Shown here: positions 5,007-6,423 of the stretch, in pieces
How the letters are laid out: every line of letters starts with the position of its first letter
Numbering within the stretch: the stretch's first letter is position 1
NCBI GenBank assembly: GCA_029858755.1
Contig: JAOUEK010000121.1
Location: 1 to 6,423, forward strand
DNA from: Thermoleophilia bacterium
Lineage (GTDB): Bacteria; Actinomycetota; Thermoleophilia; Gaiellales; Gaiellaceae
Length of the DNA stretch: 6,423 bases
Reading direction: 5' to 3'
Program-made: the position numbers and the translations under genes
The notes under the pieces: generated by a model
Database searches by the model: none
Seen by the model: the letters and a program-made list of their open reading frames with translations, nothing else
What the model was told of the DNA's origin: nothing

Positions 5007-6423
5007 CTACTCGGCGTCGGTCGGCGCGTCGGCCGGCTGCCCGGCGTCGGGCTCGCCGTCATCCGCCGCACCCACGACCGCCGGCACGGGCGGGCCATCG
5101 ACGATCTTGATCTCGACCTTCGAGTCGTCGGGGCCGGGATCGGCGCGGCGGTCGACGACGATCGTCGAGCCCTCGGAGAGCTCGCGACCGAGCACGAAGT
5201 CGGCGAGCGGGTCCTCGATCAGCCGTTGGATCGCGCGGCGCAGCGGGCGGGCGCCCATCGCCGGGTCGTAGCCCTCCTCGACGAGCAGCTCCTTCGCGTC
5301 GGCGGTCAGCTCGATGGCGGCGCCGTGGATCGTCATCTGGTCGCGCAGCCGCTTCATCATCAGGTCGACGATCTGCAGGATCTCCTCGCGCTCCAGCTTG
5401 TGGAAGACGATGATCTCGTCGATCCGGTTGAGCAGCTCGGGCCGGAACACCTTCTTCAGCTCCGCCATCACGCGGCCCTTCATGTCCTCGTAGCTGAGGC
5501 CCTGCTCCTCGCCGAGGTTGAAGCCGAGCGAGAGGTTCTTCGAGATCTGGGCGGCGCCGATGTTCGAGGTCATGATCACGATCGTGTTGCGGAAGTCGAC
5601 CTTGCGCCCCTGGGCGTCGGTCAGCTTCCCGTCCTCCAGGATCTGCAGGAGGATGTTGAACACGTCCGGGTGCGCCTTCTCGATCTCGTCGAGCAGCAGC
5701 ACCGAGTACGGCTTGCGGCGCACGGACTCCGTGAGCTGGCCGCCCTCGTCGTAGCCGACGTAGCCGGGCGGCGAGCCGACGAGCCGGGACACGGAGTGCT
5801 TCTCCATGTACTCCGACATGTCGACCTGGATCATCGCGTCCTCGTCGCCGAACAGGAACTCGGCGAGCGTCCGCGCGAGCTCCGTCTTCCCCACGCCCGA
5901 GGGCCCGAGGAAGATGAAGGAGCCGGTCGGCCGTTTCGGGTCCTTGATCCCGGCGCGGGCGCGGCGGATCGCCTTGGAGACGGCGACGATCGCCTGCTCC
6001 TGGCCGATCACGCGCTTGTGCAGCTCGCCCTCCATGCGCATCAGCTTCTGGGACTCGGCCTCGGTCAGCTTGAACACCGGGATGCCCGTCCACATGGAGA
6101 CGACGTCGGCGATGTCGTCCTCGCCCACCTCGGGCTGCTCCTCGTCGGCCTCGTTGCGCCAGTTCTCCTCGAGCTCCTTGCGCTTCTGCGTGAGCTTGCG
6201 CTCCTTGTCGCGCAGCGACGCCGCCTTCTCGAACTCCTGCGCCTCGATCGCTGCCTCCTTGTCGGAGCGCACCTTCTCGATCTCGTCCTCGAGCTCGCGC
6301 CAGCGCGGCGGCGCCGACATCGTGCGGATGCGCAGGCGCGACCCAGCCTCGTCGATCAGGTCGATCGCCTTGTCCGGCAGGTGGCGGTCCTGGATGTAGC
6401 GGTCGGCGAGCACCGCCGAGGCG
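5007..6423 (-). CDS. clpC: ClpC AAA+ unfoldase, C-terminal part (5' end outside window)
   Basis: The visible part is 471 residues, somewhat over half of a typical ClpC (about 820-850); the N-domain and first ATPase core lie beyond the right edge. ClpC unfolds proteins and feeds them to ClpP in the cytoplasm. Numbering the fragment from the Val codon at 6411-6413: the end of the D1 module ADRYIQDRHLPDKAIDLIDE (3-22); a charged coiled middle region with the UVR-like stretch EAQEFEKAASLRDKERKL (57-74); IADVVSMWTGIPV (101-113); the second AAA+ module with Walker A GPSGVGKT (170-177), pore loop SPPGYVGYDEG (214-224), Walker B LLLDEIEKAH (239-248), sensor 1 SNIGA (283-287), the ClpP-docking loop LSLGF (294-298), the arginine finger in FRPELLNRIDE (323-333) and sensor 2 GARPLRRAI (387-395). 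A Pro/Asp/Ala-rich tail of about 45 residues follows. The UVR-like region and the LGF loop separate it from ClpB. Confidence 0.97.
   Translation of the reverse strand, partial: ASAVLADRYIQDRHLPDKAIDLIDEAGSRLRIRTMSAPPRWRELEDEIEKVRSDKEAAIEAQEFEKAASLRDKERKLTQKRKELEENWRNEADEEQPEVGEDDIADVVSMWTGIPVFKLTEAESQKLMRMEGELHKRVIGQEQAIVAVSKAIRRARAGIKDPKRPTGSFIFLGPSGVGKTELARTLAEFLFGDEDAMIQVDMSEYMEKHSVSRLVGSPPGYVGYDEGGQLTESVRRKPYSVLLLDEIEKAHPDVFNILLQILEDGKLTDAQGRKVDFRNTIVIMTSNIGAAQISKNLSLGFNLGEEQGLSYEDMKGRVMAELKKVFRPELLNRIDEIIVFHKLEREEILQIVDLMMKRLRDQMTIHGAAIELTADAKELLVEEGYDPAMGARPLRRAIQRLIEDPLADFVLGRELSEGSTIVVDRRADPGPDDSKVEIKIVDGPPVPAVVGAADDGEPDAGQPADAPTDAE

Noticed and set aside
4966..5007. Hairpin and GCTCGGC direct repeat after clpC as a terminator or regulatory repeat
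   Set aside because: The stem is only 5 bp with no T-tract, and there are only two repeat copies. At this GC content both are expected by chance, so they are recorded only within the gap entry.
1..6423. Mobile element, CRISPR, tRNA/rRNA or phage signals
   Set aside because: No transposase, integrase, terminal inverted repeats, spaced direct repeats or structural RNA sequence could be seen. Base composition is uniform apart from the 62-bp divergent spacer.

Overview
The window is compact, very GC-rich bacterial chromosome with almost no non-coding sequence. The GC bias, a ClpC-type unfoldase, a coenzyme-F420-type luciferase-like oxidoreductase of the MSMEG_4141 kind and MshD-like GNAT proteins all point to an actinobacterium. 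A deep-branching lineage such as Thermoleophilia/Solirubrobacterales would fit, but that narrower placement is inference.

Layout, left to right. The C-terminal end of a GNAT acetyltransferase (+) enters from the left edge and ends at 361. It converges, with a 12-bp gap, on a complete PLP-dependent transsulfuration-family enzyme (-, 374-1567). That enzyme is divergent from an Lrp/AsnC-type regulator (+, 1630-2142) across a 62-bp spacer carrying a 13-bp palindrome and a possible promoter. The regulator overlaps tail-to-tail by 52 bp with the last gene of a minus-strand cluster. In transcription order this cluster is a phytoene-desaturase-like FAD oxidoreductase (4948-3506), an F420-dependent-type LLM oxidoreductase (3477-2557) and a small GNAT acetyltransferase (2546-2091). 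The spacings are 28 and 10 bp, as expected for an operon. Upstream on the same strand, 58 bp away, is the C-terminal 471 residues of ClpC, running off the right edge.

How the genes may work together. The PLP enzyme and the divergent AsnC-type protein look like a local amino-acid-responsive catabolic or biosynthetic switch for sulfur amino acids, as known for mdeR/mdeA in Pseudomonas putida. The FAD enzyme, LLM enzyme and GNAT protein form a small redox/acylation cluster of unknown substrate. ClpC is housekeeping proteolysis and is probably unrelated. I see no mobile element, CRISPR array, tRNA, rRNA or obvious horizontally acquired segment. No stretch over 300 bp lacks a gene. The window is mostly ordinary; the points of interest are the regulator/operator region, the substrate ambiguity of the PLP enzyme and the uncharacterised oxidoreductase trio.
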